Below are positions 48,715 through 57,475 of a stretch of DNA of 64,000 bases, piece by piece. The position numbers and the translations under genes were made by a program. The stretch is from Lentzea xinjiangensis (GTDB lineage: Bacteria > Actinomycetota > Actinomycetes > Mycobacteriales > Pseudonocardiaceae). Every line of letters begins with the position of its first letter. The first letter of the stretch is position 1. The stretch is taken from positions 62,001-126,000 of the forward strand of contig NZ_FOFR01000022.1 in the NCBI RefSeq assembly GCF_900110955.1, read 5' to 3'. The notes under the pieces were generated by a model. It saw nothing but the letters and a program-made list of their open reading frames with translations. It had not been told where the DNA came from and did no database searches.

Positions 48715-49003
48715 TGAATTTTCCCAGCACGAAATGCACGCAGCGCTAGGCGTGCGTGTGTGAGTACGAACGGACGACGGGGCGGAAAGCCCAGGTCAGC
48801 CGCCGCGCGTGGGAAAGTGGACGCGCAGGACGAAATCAGACGGGATGTCGGGGCCGCGAGGTGCCGTCAAGCGACACACGGTGTATCACCCTCACCGGAA
48901 CAAGGGGCGGCTTTGTGCACGCCCTGCCTCGACGATACCCGAAGAAGAGGCCGCCGCCGCAAGTTTTGCGGCGGCGGTCTCGTTTTTCACGCGAAAGGTC
49001 GTG
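48715..49003. other. Gap between SMR gene and bcp: no convincing gene
   Basis: Plus-strand frames from GTG 48760 or 48809 are open but show no recognisable domain. They run through the terminator at 48951, so they are not called. The gap must hold the SMR promoter, and it contains a transcription terminator for something reading rightwards, possibly a short non-coding transcript. Confidence 0.4.
48951..48987 (+). terminator. Strong intrinsic terminator with T-run
   Basis: CCGCCGCCGCAA (48951-48962) pairs with TTGCGGCGGCGG (48966-48977) across a GTT loop, followed by TCTCGTTTTT. It is the only hairpin seen here with a real T-run on the plus strand, yet no plus-strand gene ends just before it. 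On the minus strand it lies right after bcp, which could also use it. Confidence 0.8.
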
Positions 49004-49471
49004 CTAGGCGGGGAGTTCGCGCAGCAGCTTGGCGACGTGGCCGGTGGCGCGGACGTTGTACATGGCCTTCACGATCTTGCCGTCGGGGCCGACGAGGAAC
49101 GTCGAGCGGATCACGCCCTGGACGGTGCGGCCGTAGTTCTGCTTCTCGCCGAACGCGCCCCATTCGACCAGGACCTTCTTGTCCGGGTCGCCGAGCAGCG
49201 GGAAGGTCAGGCCCTCGGCGTCGCGGAACTTGGCGAGCTTCTCCTGCGTGTCCGGCGAGATGCCGACGACCTCGTAGCCGGAGCCGGCCAGGGCGCCGAG
49301 GTTGTCGCGGAAGTCGCACGCCTGCGTCGTGCAGCCCGGCGTGCTCGCGGCCGGGTAGAAGTACACGACCACGGACTTGCCGAGGTAGTCGGACAGGGAC
49401 ACCGGCTTGCCGTCGCTGTCGGGCAGCGTGAACGCGGGCGCGGTGTCTCCGGGTTCGAGACGACTGGTCAT
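49004..49471 (-). CDS. bcp: BCP/PrxQ-type peroxiredoxin
   Basis: A 155-residue thiol peroxidase with peroxidatic Cys47 and resolving Cys52 (PGCTTQAC). It reduces hydrogen peroxide and organic hydroperoxides using thioredoxin. The ATG is only 10 bases from the end of a foldback element, so its native promoter must lie within or beyond that element. Confidence 0.92.
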   Translation of the reverse strand: MTSRLEPGDTAPAFTLPDSDGKPVSLSDYLGKSVVVYFYPAASTPGCTTQACDFRDNLGALAGSGYEVVGISPDTQEKLAKFRDAEGLTFPLLGDPDKKVLVEWGAFGEKQNYGRTVQGVIRSTFLVGPDGKIVKAMYNVRATGHVAKLLRELPA

Positions 49472-49480
49472 GGTGCAGAG

Positions 49481-49649
49481 CCTAGGGCGTGTCCCGTGAG
49501 TCTCGTCCGCGACAGTCGCGGCCGAGGGCCCCGGAGGCGGCACCGCCGCAACGCCCGAATACGCCCGGTATGAGGACGTCGCGGCGGCACCGCCTCCGGA
49601 ACTCTCGCCCGTGACTCTCATCGAACGGACTCACGGGACACGCCCTAGG
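49481..49649. mobile_element. MITE-like foldback element (169 bp)
   Basis: Perfect 22-bp terminal inverted repeats (49481-49502 and 49628-49649) begin CCTAGGGCGTG. Reading TA as a duplicated target gives a GGGCGTGTCCCGTGAGTC terminal repeat, typical of an IS630/Tc1-type element. The interior is also imperfectly self-complementary, so the whole unit folds back. No transposase is encoded. It lies between the bcp start and the end of the lipoprotein gene. Confidence 0.8.
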
Positions 49650-50172
49650 CCTGGCCCTCGAAAACGGTGGCGGCGTCCTGGCCCTGCCCGCCCGGCTGGA
49701 TGGTGAGCTGGACGCGCACCGGCAGCTCCGACACCGCGAACGCGAGCTGGAACTGGGTGTCGCGGCCCGGCGGCACCTCCGCCACGGCCGCGGCGAGGCC
49801 GTTGAGACCCTGCACGGAGTCGACGAGCTCGGCGGCGGGGGAGCCGTCGGCCGTCGCGCGCACGGAGAGCTGGGAGGGCAGGTACGACGCCTTGGAGCCG
49901 TTGTAGACGGTGATCGTGAAGACCGCGGAGCGCTTGGCCGGGGGGATCGCCGTCTCGGACGGCGCCAGGGAGCGGGGGGCGGACACGACGACCGACAGGC
50001 CGGAGGCCCACACGCGCTGGGTGCCGAACGGTGCGGCGCCGGACGAGTTGGGCGTCTCCGCTCGTTGTTCGACCGTCAGGTTCTCGTCCGGGGCGACGGC
50101 GACGCTGGGGCCCGCACATCCCGCCACGGCCAGCAACAGGCACAGGCCCGCGGCCGATTCGGCGAACTTCAC
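49645..50172 (-). CDS. Lipoprotein of unknown function
   Basis: A 175-residue exported lipoprotein (lipobox AVAGC), then a Thr/Ser-rich linker and a beta-rich domain resembling extracellular DUF-type immunoglobulin folds (FTITVYNGSKASY). GGGGAG precedes the GTG. Its TAG stop (49645-49647) lies inside the terminal repeat of the foldback element, so the C-terminus may have been truncated by the insertion. Confidence 0.75.
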   Translation of the reverse strand: MKFAESAAGLCLLLAVAGCAGPSVAVAPDENLTVEQRAETPNSSGAAPFGTQRVWASGLSVVVSAPRSLAPSETAIPPAKRSAVFTITVYNGSKASYLPSQLSVRATADGSPAAELVDSVQGLNGLAAAVAEVPPGRDTQFQLAFAVSELPVRVQLTIQPGGQGQDAATVFEGQA

Positions 50173-50508
50173 GAACTCCCCTTTCCCACCCCGGCGGTGG
50201 GTGTGGACGACTCCGTCAACTGTGACGGTGCCGAAGGGGGTGCGGCCAACGAAAGGGGGCTCCGAAGCGGACCTGGTGCCGGGCCGTGGCCGACTCGTGA
50301 TGGGCGGCGTGGGCGGCGCCACAGAGTGCGCCGGCCCCACGCCGTCCAGCGGTGGTGACCGCTTGGTGAAGCTAGGGAGCGCGTCGGGGGGCGTGCGCGC
50401 TCACACCGATCATCGCCCACTGTGTGGCTCGCGCTACAAGGGGAGCCGATAATCACCCGTTCAGAGCAGTGGCAGGCGTACGAAACGTGAAGCTCAGGCG
50501 TAACCGAC
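50173..50508. other. Intergenic region, no gene seen
   Basis: The 336 bp between the lipoprotein gene and the LLM gene have no supported reading frame on either strand and no clear hairpin. It probably holds the lipoprotein promoter. Confidence 0.6.
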
Positions 50509-51537
50509 TCACGTATGTGCGGCTGAACGGCCCAGCGACGGCGTCCGTTCGGCGATCTCGCTGAGTAGTTGGAAGGAGCGGAGACGGTCATCGTGCCCGT
50601 GCACGATGGTGGTCACCATGAGCTCGTCGGCCGCCGTCGACTCCAGCAACTCGTCGAGTCCGGTGCGTACCGTTGCCGGGGACCCGATGATCTGGTTGGA
50701 CATGCGGTCCTCGATCACCAGCTCGTCGATCTCGGTGTACGGGTGGTCCGCCGCCTCCTGCGGGGTGGCCAGCGGGCCGGGACGACCTTGGCGCAGCCGC
50801 ACGAACGAGAGCGCTCCCGGACCGGCGATCCAGCGGGCGTGCTCGTCGGTGTCGGCGACGATCACCGAAGCGCACACCATCGCGTACGGCTCGGACAGCA
50901 CCTCCGACGGCCGGAAGTGCCGCCGGTACAGCTCCAGCGCCGGCAGCGTGTTCTGCGCGCTGAAGTGGTGGGCGAACGCGAACGGCAGGCCCAGCAGGCC
51001 GGCGGCCTGCGCGCTGTACCCGGACGAGCCGAGCAGCCAGATCGGCGGCTTGTTGCCGGCGGCGGGCACGGCGTTGAGCTCCGCGGTGCCCTCGAAGTAC
51101 TTGATCAGCTCGGTCAGCTCCTGCGGGAAGTTCTCCGCGGAGAGGCCGGCCTCGGTCCGCCGCAGCGCCCGCGCCGTCTTCTGGTCGGTGCCGGGCGCGC
51201 GGCCGATGCCGAGGTCGATGCGGCCGGGGTGCAGCGCCTCGAGCATGCCGAACTGCTCCGCGACCACCAGCGGGGCGTGGTTGGGCAGCATGACGCCGCC
51301 GGAGCCGACCCGGATCGTCGACGTGGCGTCGGCGACATGCCCGATCAGCACGGCGGGCGCGGAGGACGCGATGCCGGGCATGTTGTGGTGCTCGGCGAAC
51401 CAGTAGCGGTGGTAGCCGAGCCGTTCGGCCTGCTGAGCGAGCTCCCGGGAGTTCCGCAGGGCGGTCGTCGCGTCCGACCCCGAGGTGACCGGAGCTAGGT
51501 CGAGTACGGACAGCGGGATCTCACTGAGGCGGCTCAT
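50509..51537 (-). CDS. LLM-class flavin-dependent oxidoreductase
   Basis: A 342-residue luciferase-like monooxygenase fold (TIM barrel) with [21 protein letters not shown] and [11 protein letters not shown], as in the MsnO8/alkanal monooxygenase-like group. It would use reduced FMN or F420; which is not clear. It begins seven bases after the serine hydrolase stop, so the two are co-transcribed. Confidence 0.85.
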   Translation of the reverse strand: MSRLSEIPLSVLDLAPVTSGSDATTALRNSRELAQQAERLGYHRYWFAEHHNMPGIASSAPAVLIGHVADATSTIRVGSGGVMLPNHAPLVVAEQFGMLEALHPGRIDLGIGRAPGTDQKTARALRRTEAGLSAENFPQELTELIKYFEGTAELNAVPAAGNKPPIWLLGSSGYSAQAAGLLGLPFAFAHHFSAQNTLPALELYRRHFRPSEVLSEPYAMVCASVIVADTDEHARWIAGPGALSFVRLRQGRPGPLATPQEAADHPYTEIDELVIEDRMSNQIIGSPATVRTGLDELLESTAADELMVTTIVHGHDDRLRSFQLLSEIAERTPSLGRSAAHT

Positions 51538-51544
51538 GCATCGA

Positions 51545-52279
51545 TCAACACCGATACTTCGTGACTTCTTCCGTGAGCCGCGTAACTCGTTTCGACGCCT
51601 GCTCGAAGGTCGTGCCCTCCGGGTGCAGCGTGAGCACCGCGACGATGCTGAACCCGCACGTCCCGGAGGTGTGCAGGGCCGGCGACTTCAGGTCGAGCTC
51701 CCACTGCGCGCGCGGCCGCGGCCGGTCGACGCACGGCTTCACCGGGTCGCCGAAACCGGACCAGCCCTGCTTGAACGCGGGCCGCCAGGTGGCGGAGGGC
51801 AAGCCGAACGACTGGTCGAAGCCGTCCGAGGCGCACTTCTCGGCTCTCCGCAGGTGGCCCATGATCGTGTGCCGGACCTTCGGCCGCGCGTCCTCCAGCA
51901 GGTACCGGTAGATCTTCACGACGTCGTGGGCGCTCACCGCCGTGTACCCCCACATGCCGCGGTTCTCCGGTGGTCGGGTGTCGTGGAGCCGCAGGCGTGC
52001 CGCCGTGCGCACGACGAGCTGCTCCCAGCCGTTCTCGACCCACAGCTCACTCGCCGCGTTGTCGTCGCTGACGCGCAGCATCGGCTCGATGCGCGGGTCG
52101 TCGCCGCGCGTCTCCAGTTGCTCGATCGCGATCAGGATCTTCACCAGCGAGGCCGATCTGACGGGCTTGTGGACGTCCCGGCCGGTCAGCGTGTGCGTGA
52201 TCCGGTCGTAGACCGCGTAGGAGGCCGTCGTCGTGGGGACGGGTGCCGCCAGCAACGCCATCGTCAGCAGAAGGTGCAC
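51545..52279 (-). CDS. Exported serine hydrolase, class A beta-lactamase-like
   Basis: A 244-residue exported protein: signal peptide (about 1-19), SxxK motif with Ser44 and Lys47 (SASLVK), an SDDN motif, and KQGWSG in place of KTG. This fits the class A beta-lactamase/DD-peptidase fold, though the altered third motif makes true beta-lactamase activity doubtful. Four Cys in the second half may form disulfides. Confidence 0.78.
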   Translation of the reverse strand: MHLLLTMALLAAPVPTTTASYAVYDRITHTLTGRDVHKPVRSASLVKILIAIEQLETRGDDPRIEPMLRVSDDNAASELWVENGWEQLVVRTAARLRLHDTRPPENRGMWGYTAVSAHDVVKIYRYLLEDARPKVRHTIMGHLRRAEKCASDGFDQSFGLPSATWRPAFKQGWSGFGDPVKPCVDRPRPRAQWELDLKSPALHTSGTCGFSIVAVLTLHPEGTTFEQASKRVTRLTEEVTKYRC

Positions 52280-52356
52280 GTTCCCGGACGCTAGCGGCTG
52301 CTGATCCCTGCGTCACACCTGAGAAGGACGAATGCCCGCCATCCGTTGACCTTCGT

Positions 52357-53403
52357 GTGACGGATGTGGTGGTGATCGGCGCCGGGCAGGCGGGCCTGTC
52401 CGCCTCGTACTTCCTGCGGCGGCGCGGCGTGGACCACGTCGTGCTGGACGCGAACGACGCTCCCGGCGGCGCGTGGCTGCACCGCTGGCCGAGCTTGCGC
52501 ATGCGGACCGTGCACGGCATCCACGAGCTGCCCGGCATGCCGTTCGAGCAGCCGGATCCCGACGAGCCCGCCAACGAGGCGATCCCGTCGTACTTCGCCC
52601 GCTACGAACAGCTCTTCGACCTGCCGGTGATCAGGCCGGTGAACGTCACGCAGGTCGTGGACGACGGCCCTCTGCTCAGGGTGGAGACCACCGACGGCGC
52701 CTGGACCGCCCGCGGCCTGGTCAACGCGACCGGGACGTGGCGCCGCCCGTTCTGGCCGCACTACCCCGGCCAGGAGACGTTCCGGGGACGTCAGTTGCAC
52801 ACCGCCGACTACCGCGGGCCGGCCGAGTTCGCCGGCAAGCGCGTCGTGGTCGTGGGCGGCGGGGCGTCCGCCACCCAGTTGCTGATGGAACTCGCTCCTG
52901 CCGCCGCGGAGACCCGCTGGGTGACGCGGCACGAACCGGTGTGGCGCGAAGGCCCGTTCACCGAGGAGTACGGGCGCTGGGTGGTGGGCATGGTCGAGGA
53001 GCGCGTCCGCCGGGGCCTGGCCCCGCGCAGCGTCGTCAGCGTGACCGGGCTGCCGCTCACCGACCAGGCGCGGGCGGCCATCGCCGCCGGCGTGCTGCAC
53101 CGCAGGCCGATGTTCGACCGGATCACGCCCGCCGGGGTCGAGTGGGCCTCCGGTGAGCGCTTCGACGCCGACGTCATCCTGTGGGCCACCGGGTTCCGGC
53201 ACGACCTGGACCACCTCGCGCCGTTGCACCTCCGGTCGGCCGGCGGCGGCGTCCTGGTCGACGGGACCAGGGTGGTCGCCGACCCGCGGATCCACCTCGT
53301 CGGCTACGGCCCTTCGGCGAGCACGATCGGGGCGAACCGGGCCGGCCGCAGCGCCGTCCGCGAGCTGGTGCGGTACCTCGACAGCCTCAAAGTCGCGTCG
53401 TAG
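52357..53403 (+). CDS. Flavin-dependent monooxygenase-like protein
   Basis: A 348-residue FAD/NAD(P)-binding protein. GAGQAGLSA at the N-terminus binds FAD, GGGASA near residue 165 binds NADPH, and WATGFR is conserved in FMO-type enzymes. The GTG at 52357 directly precedes the FAD motif. Substrate unknown. It ends in a 17-base convergent overlap with the DedA gene. Confidence 0.85.
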   Translation: MTDVVVIGAGQAGLSASYFLRRRGVDHVVLDANDAPGGAWLHRWPSLRMRTVHGIHELPGMPFEQPDPDEPANEAIPSYFARYEQLFDLPVIRPVNVTQVVDDGPLLRVETTDGAWTARGLVNATGTWRRPFWPHYPGQETFRGRQLHTADYRGPAEFAGKRVVVVGGGASATQLLMELAPAAAETRWVTRHEPVWREGPFTEEYGRWVVGMVEERVRRGLAPRSVVSVTGLPLTDQARAAIAAGVLHRRPMFDRITPAGVEWASGERFDADVILWATGFRHDLDHLAPLHLRSAGGGVLVDGTRVVADPRIHLVGYGPSASTIGANRAGRSAVRELVRYLDSLKVAS

Positions 53404-54001
53404 CGCGCTTCTTCGCGAGGCGGGTGCCGGCGAAGACCGCCGCGGCCGCCACCGCCAGGCCCAGCACCACCTTCGAGACGACACCCACGTACCGCTCGAC
53501 GAGGTGCCAGTTGTCGCCCAGCAGGTAGCCCGCGAGGATCAGGGCGGTGTTCCACATCAGGCTGCCGGCGGCCGTGTAGGCCACGAACGGGACCAGGCGC
53601 ATGCGCTCGACACCCGCCGGGATCGACACCAGGCTGCGGAAGACCGGGATCATGCGGCCGAAGAAGACGGCGCGGTGGCCGTTGCGCTGGAACCAGGCCT
53701 CCGTCCTGTCCACATCGGACACCCGGACCAGCGGCACGCGGGCCGCGATGCGGCGGACGCGGTCGCGGCCCAGCGCGGAGCCGGCCCAGTACAGCAGCAG
53801 CGCACCCACCACCGAACCGAAGGTGGTCCACAGGACGGCGTCGAGCAGCGACATCTTGCCCTGGGCCGCGGTGAAACCGGCCAGTGGCAGGAACACCTCG
53901 CTCGGCAGCGGCGGGAACAGGTTTTCCAGCGCGATGGCCAGAGCCGCTCCGGGTGCGCCGGCCGTGTGCATCAGGTCGGTGACCCAGTCGACCAAGTTCA
54001 T
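53387..54001 (-). CDS. DedA family membrane protein
   Basis: A 204-residue protein with four to five helices and the DedA signatures ENLFPPLPSEVFLPLAG and FFGRMIPVFRSLVSIPAG. DedA proteins flip phospholipids such as undecaprenyl phosphate or phosphatidylethanolamine. ATG 54001 matches the family start. Confidence 0.9.
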   Translation of the reverse strand: MNLVDWVTDLMHTAGAPGAALAIALENLFPPLPSEVFLPLAGFTAAQGKMSLLDAVLWTTFGSVVGALLLYWAGSALGRDRVRRIAARVPLVRVSDVDRTEAWFQRNGHRAVFFGRMIPVFRSLVSIPAGVERMRLVPFVAYTAAGSLMWNTALILAGYLLGDNWHLVERYVGVVSKVVLGLAVAAAAVFAGTRLAKKRATTRL

Positions 54002-54232
54002 GCGGTCGACGCTACGGAGCGGGAGCTGAGAGGACATCGGGGTGATCCGCAGAAGCGGGTGGGGGTCACCCCGCCTCCGGCCAGGGGAAAACCACTAGGG
54101 GCGGCTGGCTTCCGGCCGGGTGGTCCCGCGGAAGGCTCGCGCCGGTGGTCCGCCGGGGTGCTGCCCCAGCTTTGCCCCACGACCGACGGCGTGCGATCTT
54201 CAGGGGTGCTTCCGCTGCTGGTCAGAAGCTTC

Positions 54233-54309
54233 TGGTGAGGTCGGGGGGACTCGAACCCCCACTGGCTGGGACCTAAACCCAGTGCCTCTGCCAATTGGGC
54301 TACGACCCC
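54233..54309 (-). tRNA. tRNA with UAG anticodon (Leu by codon), short variable loop
   Basis: Minus-strand cloverleaf: acceptor GGGGTCG/CGACCTC with one G-U pair, D-arm, anticodon stem CTGGG/CCCAG with loop TTTAGGT (anticodon UAG, reading CUA), T-arm GGGGG-TTCGAGT-CCCCC, discriminator A and an encoded CCA. The variable region is only five bases (CCAGT). Leucine tRNAs are normally class II with a long variable arm, so identity is assigned from the anticodon only. Confidence 0.85.
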
Positions 54310-54429
54310 TCGGGCGGAAGCCTATCGGCCTGTCGTGTGCGCGCTCTCCCGGGGCGCACGTGGGTCACTCGACGCCGCGGTGCCGGCCGTCCACTACGGT
54401 TGCGGGCAGAACCGCTGCTAGGAGGACAT

Positions 54430-54651
54430 GTGGCTCGCGATCCCGACACCATCCAGCGCGAGATCGAGCAGGCTCGCACCGCGCTGGTCGCCACCCTGGA
54501 CGAGCTCAGCGAGCGGGCCAACCCGCAGAAGCTCGTCGAGCAGGGCAAGTCGTCCGTGCTCGAAGTGCTGAGCCGGCCCCAGGTGAAGTACACGCTGATC
54601 GCGGTCGGTGCCGTGGTCGGCTTCGCGCTCGTCCGCAAGCTGTTCCGCTAG
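54430..54651 (+). CDS. DUF3618 family small membrane protein
   Basis: A 73-residue protein of the DUF3618 type: N-terminal IQREIEQARTALVATLDELSERANP, then one C-terminal membrane helix and a basic end. AGGAGG precedes the GTG. Function unknown; members often sit near membrane-stress genes. It overlaps the TetR gene by four bases, convergently. Confidence 0.82.
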   Translation: MARDPDTIQREIEQARTALVATLDELSERANPQKLVEQGKSSVLEVLSRPQVKYTLIAVGAVVGFALVRKLFR

Positions 54652-55259
54652 GCGTGCACCAGCGGTAGGAGCACCTGCTCGACGACCTTCTCCACGAACG
54701 GCTCGTCGAGCGGGTCACCGGTGAGCATCAGCCGGTAGATCAGCGCAGCGCCGGCGATCTCGACGGCCATGCCGCGCGGGGCGTCCGCCTTGAGCTCGCC
54801 CCGCTCGGCGGCGCGGTCGAGGATCCCGCGCAGCACGTCGCGCTGCGAGATCAGGAACGTCTCCCGGAACGCCGCCGCGAGCTCCGGCTCGTGCGGCAGC
54901 TCGCCCACGAGTGCCTGGGCGGCCTTGCCGATCGGTCCCGAGAGGAACGCGGCGAACGACGAGAGGAACTCGCGGAGGTCCCTGGCGAGCGACCCGGTGT
55001 CCGGCGCGGCGAGGTTCTGGGTGGCCAGCTGGGTGCACGTGTCGATCACCAGGTCGAGCTTCGACTCCCAGCGGCGGTAGATCGTGGCCTTGCCCGCCCT
55101 CGCGCGGGCCGCCACGGCGTCCATGGTGAGGGCCCGGTACCCGACCTCGGCCATCACCTCGAGCGCTGCCTGACGTAACGCGTCGTCCCTGCTGGCGTCG
55201 CGAGGACGGCCCCGCTGGGGGGTCCTGCCCTCGTTGAACGCCGTTGTCGACACGGCCAT
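54648..55259 (-). CDS. TetR-family transcriptional regulator
   Basis: A 203-residue regulator with the TetR helix-turn-helix (VGYRALTMDAVAARARAGKATIYRRW, given in parts: TMDAVAARARAGKATIYR). The ATG at 55259 has GAGGAGG upstream. No target is adjacent except possibly itself; the 212 bp upstream (55260-55471) show no gene. Confidence 0.87.
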   Translation of the reverse strand: MAVSTTAFNEGRTPQRGRPRDASRDDALRQAALEVMAEVGYRALTMDAVAARARAGKATIYRRWESKLDLVIDTCTQLATQNLAAPDTGSLARDLREFLSSFAAFLSGPIGKAAQALVGELPHEPELAAAFRETFLISQRDVLRGILDRAAERGELKADAPRGMAVEIAGAALIYRLMLTGDPLDEPFVEKVVEQVLLPLVHA

Positions 55260-55471
55260 GCCACCTCCTCGTACCAGGGCACGGCACGTGCGTGTCTTCC
55301 CGCCCCTTTGGCCGAACATCCTAGGCGTCCTGCCCACCCCTCAGGGTGAGCAGCACCCCGTTCGCCGTCTCGTGTCAGCCTCGGGCAAGCGTTCATCCAG
55401 GGCGCGAGGGGTCTCGTTCGGGATGGAACCGCGTTGCTGTCGGAAAGCTGAAGATGTCCGGCCGGGTCCAA

Positions 55472-56224
55472 TCAAGACGGAGGACCTGACCGCCGGGCGA
55501 GGGCGAGCTGGGTCAGGTACCGCTTGGTGACCCGGCCGCCGTAGCGCTCGTCGACCAGCTCCCGGATGTCCGCGAGCAGCCGGTCGCGAGTGGGCAGCGC
55601 GATGTGGTTCGAGTACGTCAGGAGCAGGTCGACGTACGAATCGGTGTCGTAGGTCTGTTCCCACTCGTACCGGTGGAACCGCGGCTCCTCGAAGAGGTCG
55701 CTGTCGTCGAACTCGCGCGGGACGTCGTCGGCGGCGCTGAGCCGCAGACCGGGCGGGGTGGCCGGGTCCCAGCGCTCGTAGCACTCCTGCACGTCGGCGA
55801 AGAACTGCTCGGTGCCGCCCGCGACGTGGTGGGTGGAGATCACGGCGAGCGACCCGCCCGGCCGCAGTGCCGCGGCGCACCGGGACATCCGGGTGGCGGG
55901 GTCGAGCCAGTGGAACGCCGTCGCGGAGACGACCAGGTCGAACGGCTCCGCCGGCAGCGGCCAGACGTCGAAGTCCGCCACGACCACGTGCGCGGCGGGG
56001 GCGTGTGCCCTGGCGAGCGCGGCGAGCCGGGGGCTCAGCTCGACCGCCGTCACGTCGCCCAGCGCCGTCAGCGGCAGCGTCGCCTGACCGGTGCCGGGGC
56101 CGATCTCCAGGATCCGCCGGCCGCTCAACCGCGTGAACAGCTCAGGGGGATAGGTGGGACGTGCTCGGTGGTAGCGCACCGCGTCCTGGCCGAACGTGGT
56201 GCGCAGGCGCTCGCGGCCGGTCAT
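55472..56224 (-). CDS. Class I SAM-dependent methyltransferase
   Basis: A 250-residue methyltransferase with LEIGPGTGQAT (SAM motif I, about residue 40), VVVADFDVWP and VSATAFHWLD. The last resembles the methyltransferase_11/25 families acting on small molecules. Its start overlaps the esterase stop by four bases, so the two form an operon. Confidence 0.87.
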   Translation of the reverse strand: MTGRERLRTTFGQDAVRYHRARPTYPPELFTRLSGRRILEIGPGTGQATLPLTALGDVTAVELSPRLAALARAHAPAAHVVVADFDVWPLPAEPFDLVVSATAFHWLDPATRMSRCAAALRPGGSLAVISTHHVAGGTEQFFADVQECYERWDPATPPGLRLSAADDVPREFDDSDLFEEPRFHRYEWEQTYDTDSYVDLLLTYSNHIALPTRDRLLADIRELVDERYGGRVTKRYLTQLALARRSGPPS

Positions 56225-57366
56225 CCGCCGAACTCGAGGGAGCGTGAGGGCAGCGCGTCCACGCCCTTGCGCGCGAAGCCCGCCCAGACGCTCCGCATCG
56301 TCGCGGCCAGCGCCGGGTCCGGCTCCTGCCCTGCCAGCATGCCCGCGCCCCGCCAGGCGTCCGGGTCGAACAGGAACGGCAGCTCCATGCAGTGGCACGC
56401 GCCCAGCGGCGCTCCGGCGGGCGTCCACCCGAACTCGTAGGTCGCGACCTGGCCGCCCGCCGTCGCCCAGTCCCGGGCGAGCTGACGGGCGGGCCCGGCG
56501 AAGACCAGCTCGGTCGCGATGGCCCACGCCTGCGGGTGGTCCGCCACGTACGGGCTGCCGTCGTCCCTGGTGTGGCCGATGAGCAGCTCCACCCGCGACG
56601 CCGCCGCGGCGAGGTCGGCCTCGCCCAGCACGGGGGCGAAGGGCATGTTGCCGGACGGGGTGAACCGCGGCCCCAGCTCGGCGATGGCGGCCTGCTGCGC
56701 GGCCAGCACGTCCCGCACCGGAGTCGAGGCGTCGACGGAGACGAGCTCGCGCAGGGCCTCGGTCATCGCGGCGCGCTCGGGGCTCCTGGTGCCCAGCGGG
56801 GCGCTCTGCACGATCGCGCGGTGGAACAGGCCCTCGGTGTCGGTGAGCATCAGCGCGTACACGGAGTCGGCGCCCGCGGACTGGCCGAACGCCGTCACGT
56901 TCGCCGGATCGCCCCCGAACGCCGTGATGTTGTCCCGCACCCACCGCAGCGCGACGAGCTGGTCCAGCAAGCCCAGGTTCCCCTCCAGGTAGCCGAAGAC
57001 GCCGAGCCGGTAGCTGACGCTGACGACGACCACGCCTTCGGCGGCCAGCAACGAGGCGTCGTACTTCGCCGACTCACCGCTGCCGGTCACGTAGGCGCCG
57101 CCGTGGAACCAGACCATCACCGGCAGCCCGGAGGCGCCGGCCGGCGCCGTGACGCTCAACACCTGGCAGTGCTCGTCGAACGACAGGCCCTCGACCGAGT
57201 TGCCGACCACCGCGGCCAGCGCCGACGGCGGCTGGGGACAGGCGGGACCGCGGTGACCCGCGTCGATCACGCCGTCCCACGCGCACGGCTCGGGCTCGGC
57301 GAAGCGGGAAGCTGTCGCATAGCGGACACCGCGCGCACGGACGAGACCTTCGGTGGTGATCGGCAC
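56221..57366 (-). CDS. Type B carboxylesterase/lipase
   Basis: A 381-residue esterase shorter than the usual 500. Visible: oxyanion WFHGGAYVTG, nucleophile in TAFGQSAGADS (GQSAG with Ser), acid region and GACHCMELPF with the catalytic His. GTG 57366 lies seven bases after a -10 box and is preferred to the GTG two codons upstream. Confidence 0.83.
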   Translation of the reverse strand: MPITTEGLVRARGVRYATASRFAEPEPCAWDGVIDAGHRGPACPQPPSALAAVVGNSVEGLSFDEHCQVLSVTAPAGASGLPVMVWFHGGAYVTGSGESAKYDASLLAAEGVVVVSVSYRLGVFGYLEGNLGLLDQLVALRWVRDNITAFGGDPANVTAFGQSAGADSVYALMLTDTEGLFHRAIVQSAPLGTRSPERAAMTEALRELVSVDASTPVRDVLAAQQAAIAELGPRFTPSGNMPFAPVLGEADLAAAASRVELLIGHTRDDGSPYVADHPQAWAIATELVFAGPARQLARDWATAGGQVATYEFGWTPAGAPLGACHCMELPFLFDPDAWRGAGMLAGQEPDPALAATMRSVWAGFARKGVDALPSRSLEFGG

Positions 57367-57373
57367 GTTCACG

Positions 57374-57379
57374 ATCGTA
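57374..57379 (-). promoter_or_regulatory. -10 box for leaderless carboxylesterase gene
   Basis: TACGAT on the minus strand, seven bases before the GTG at 57366. Confidence 0.55.
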
Positions 57380-57475
57380 GGGGCGGGTAACCGGTTCCAC
57401 AGCGCCACGATTCGGCGGCAGGACCCGGCGAGGCGCACCATGCAACGGTTGGCAACTAGGTGGAGGAGGCGCCCT

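Noticed and set aside
48760-49431. Open frame starting at GTG 48760
   Set aside because: It runs through a strong terminator and then antisense through the bcp gene; no known domain apart from a chance CTPC.
51545-52279. Calling the exported serine hydrolase a resistance beta-lactamase
   Set aside because: The SxxK and SDN motifs fit, but KTG is replaced by KQG; activity cannot be claimed from sequence.
54002-54309. The tRNA considered as an attachment site of an integrated element
   Set aside because: No integrase, excisionase or second copy of the tRNA 3' end was seen; flanking genes are ordinary.
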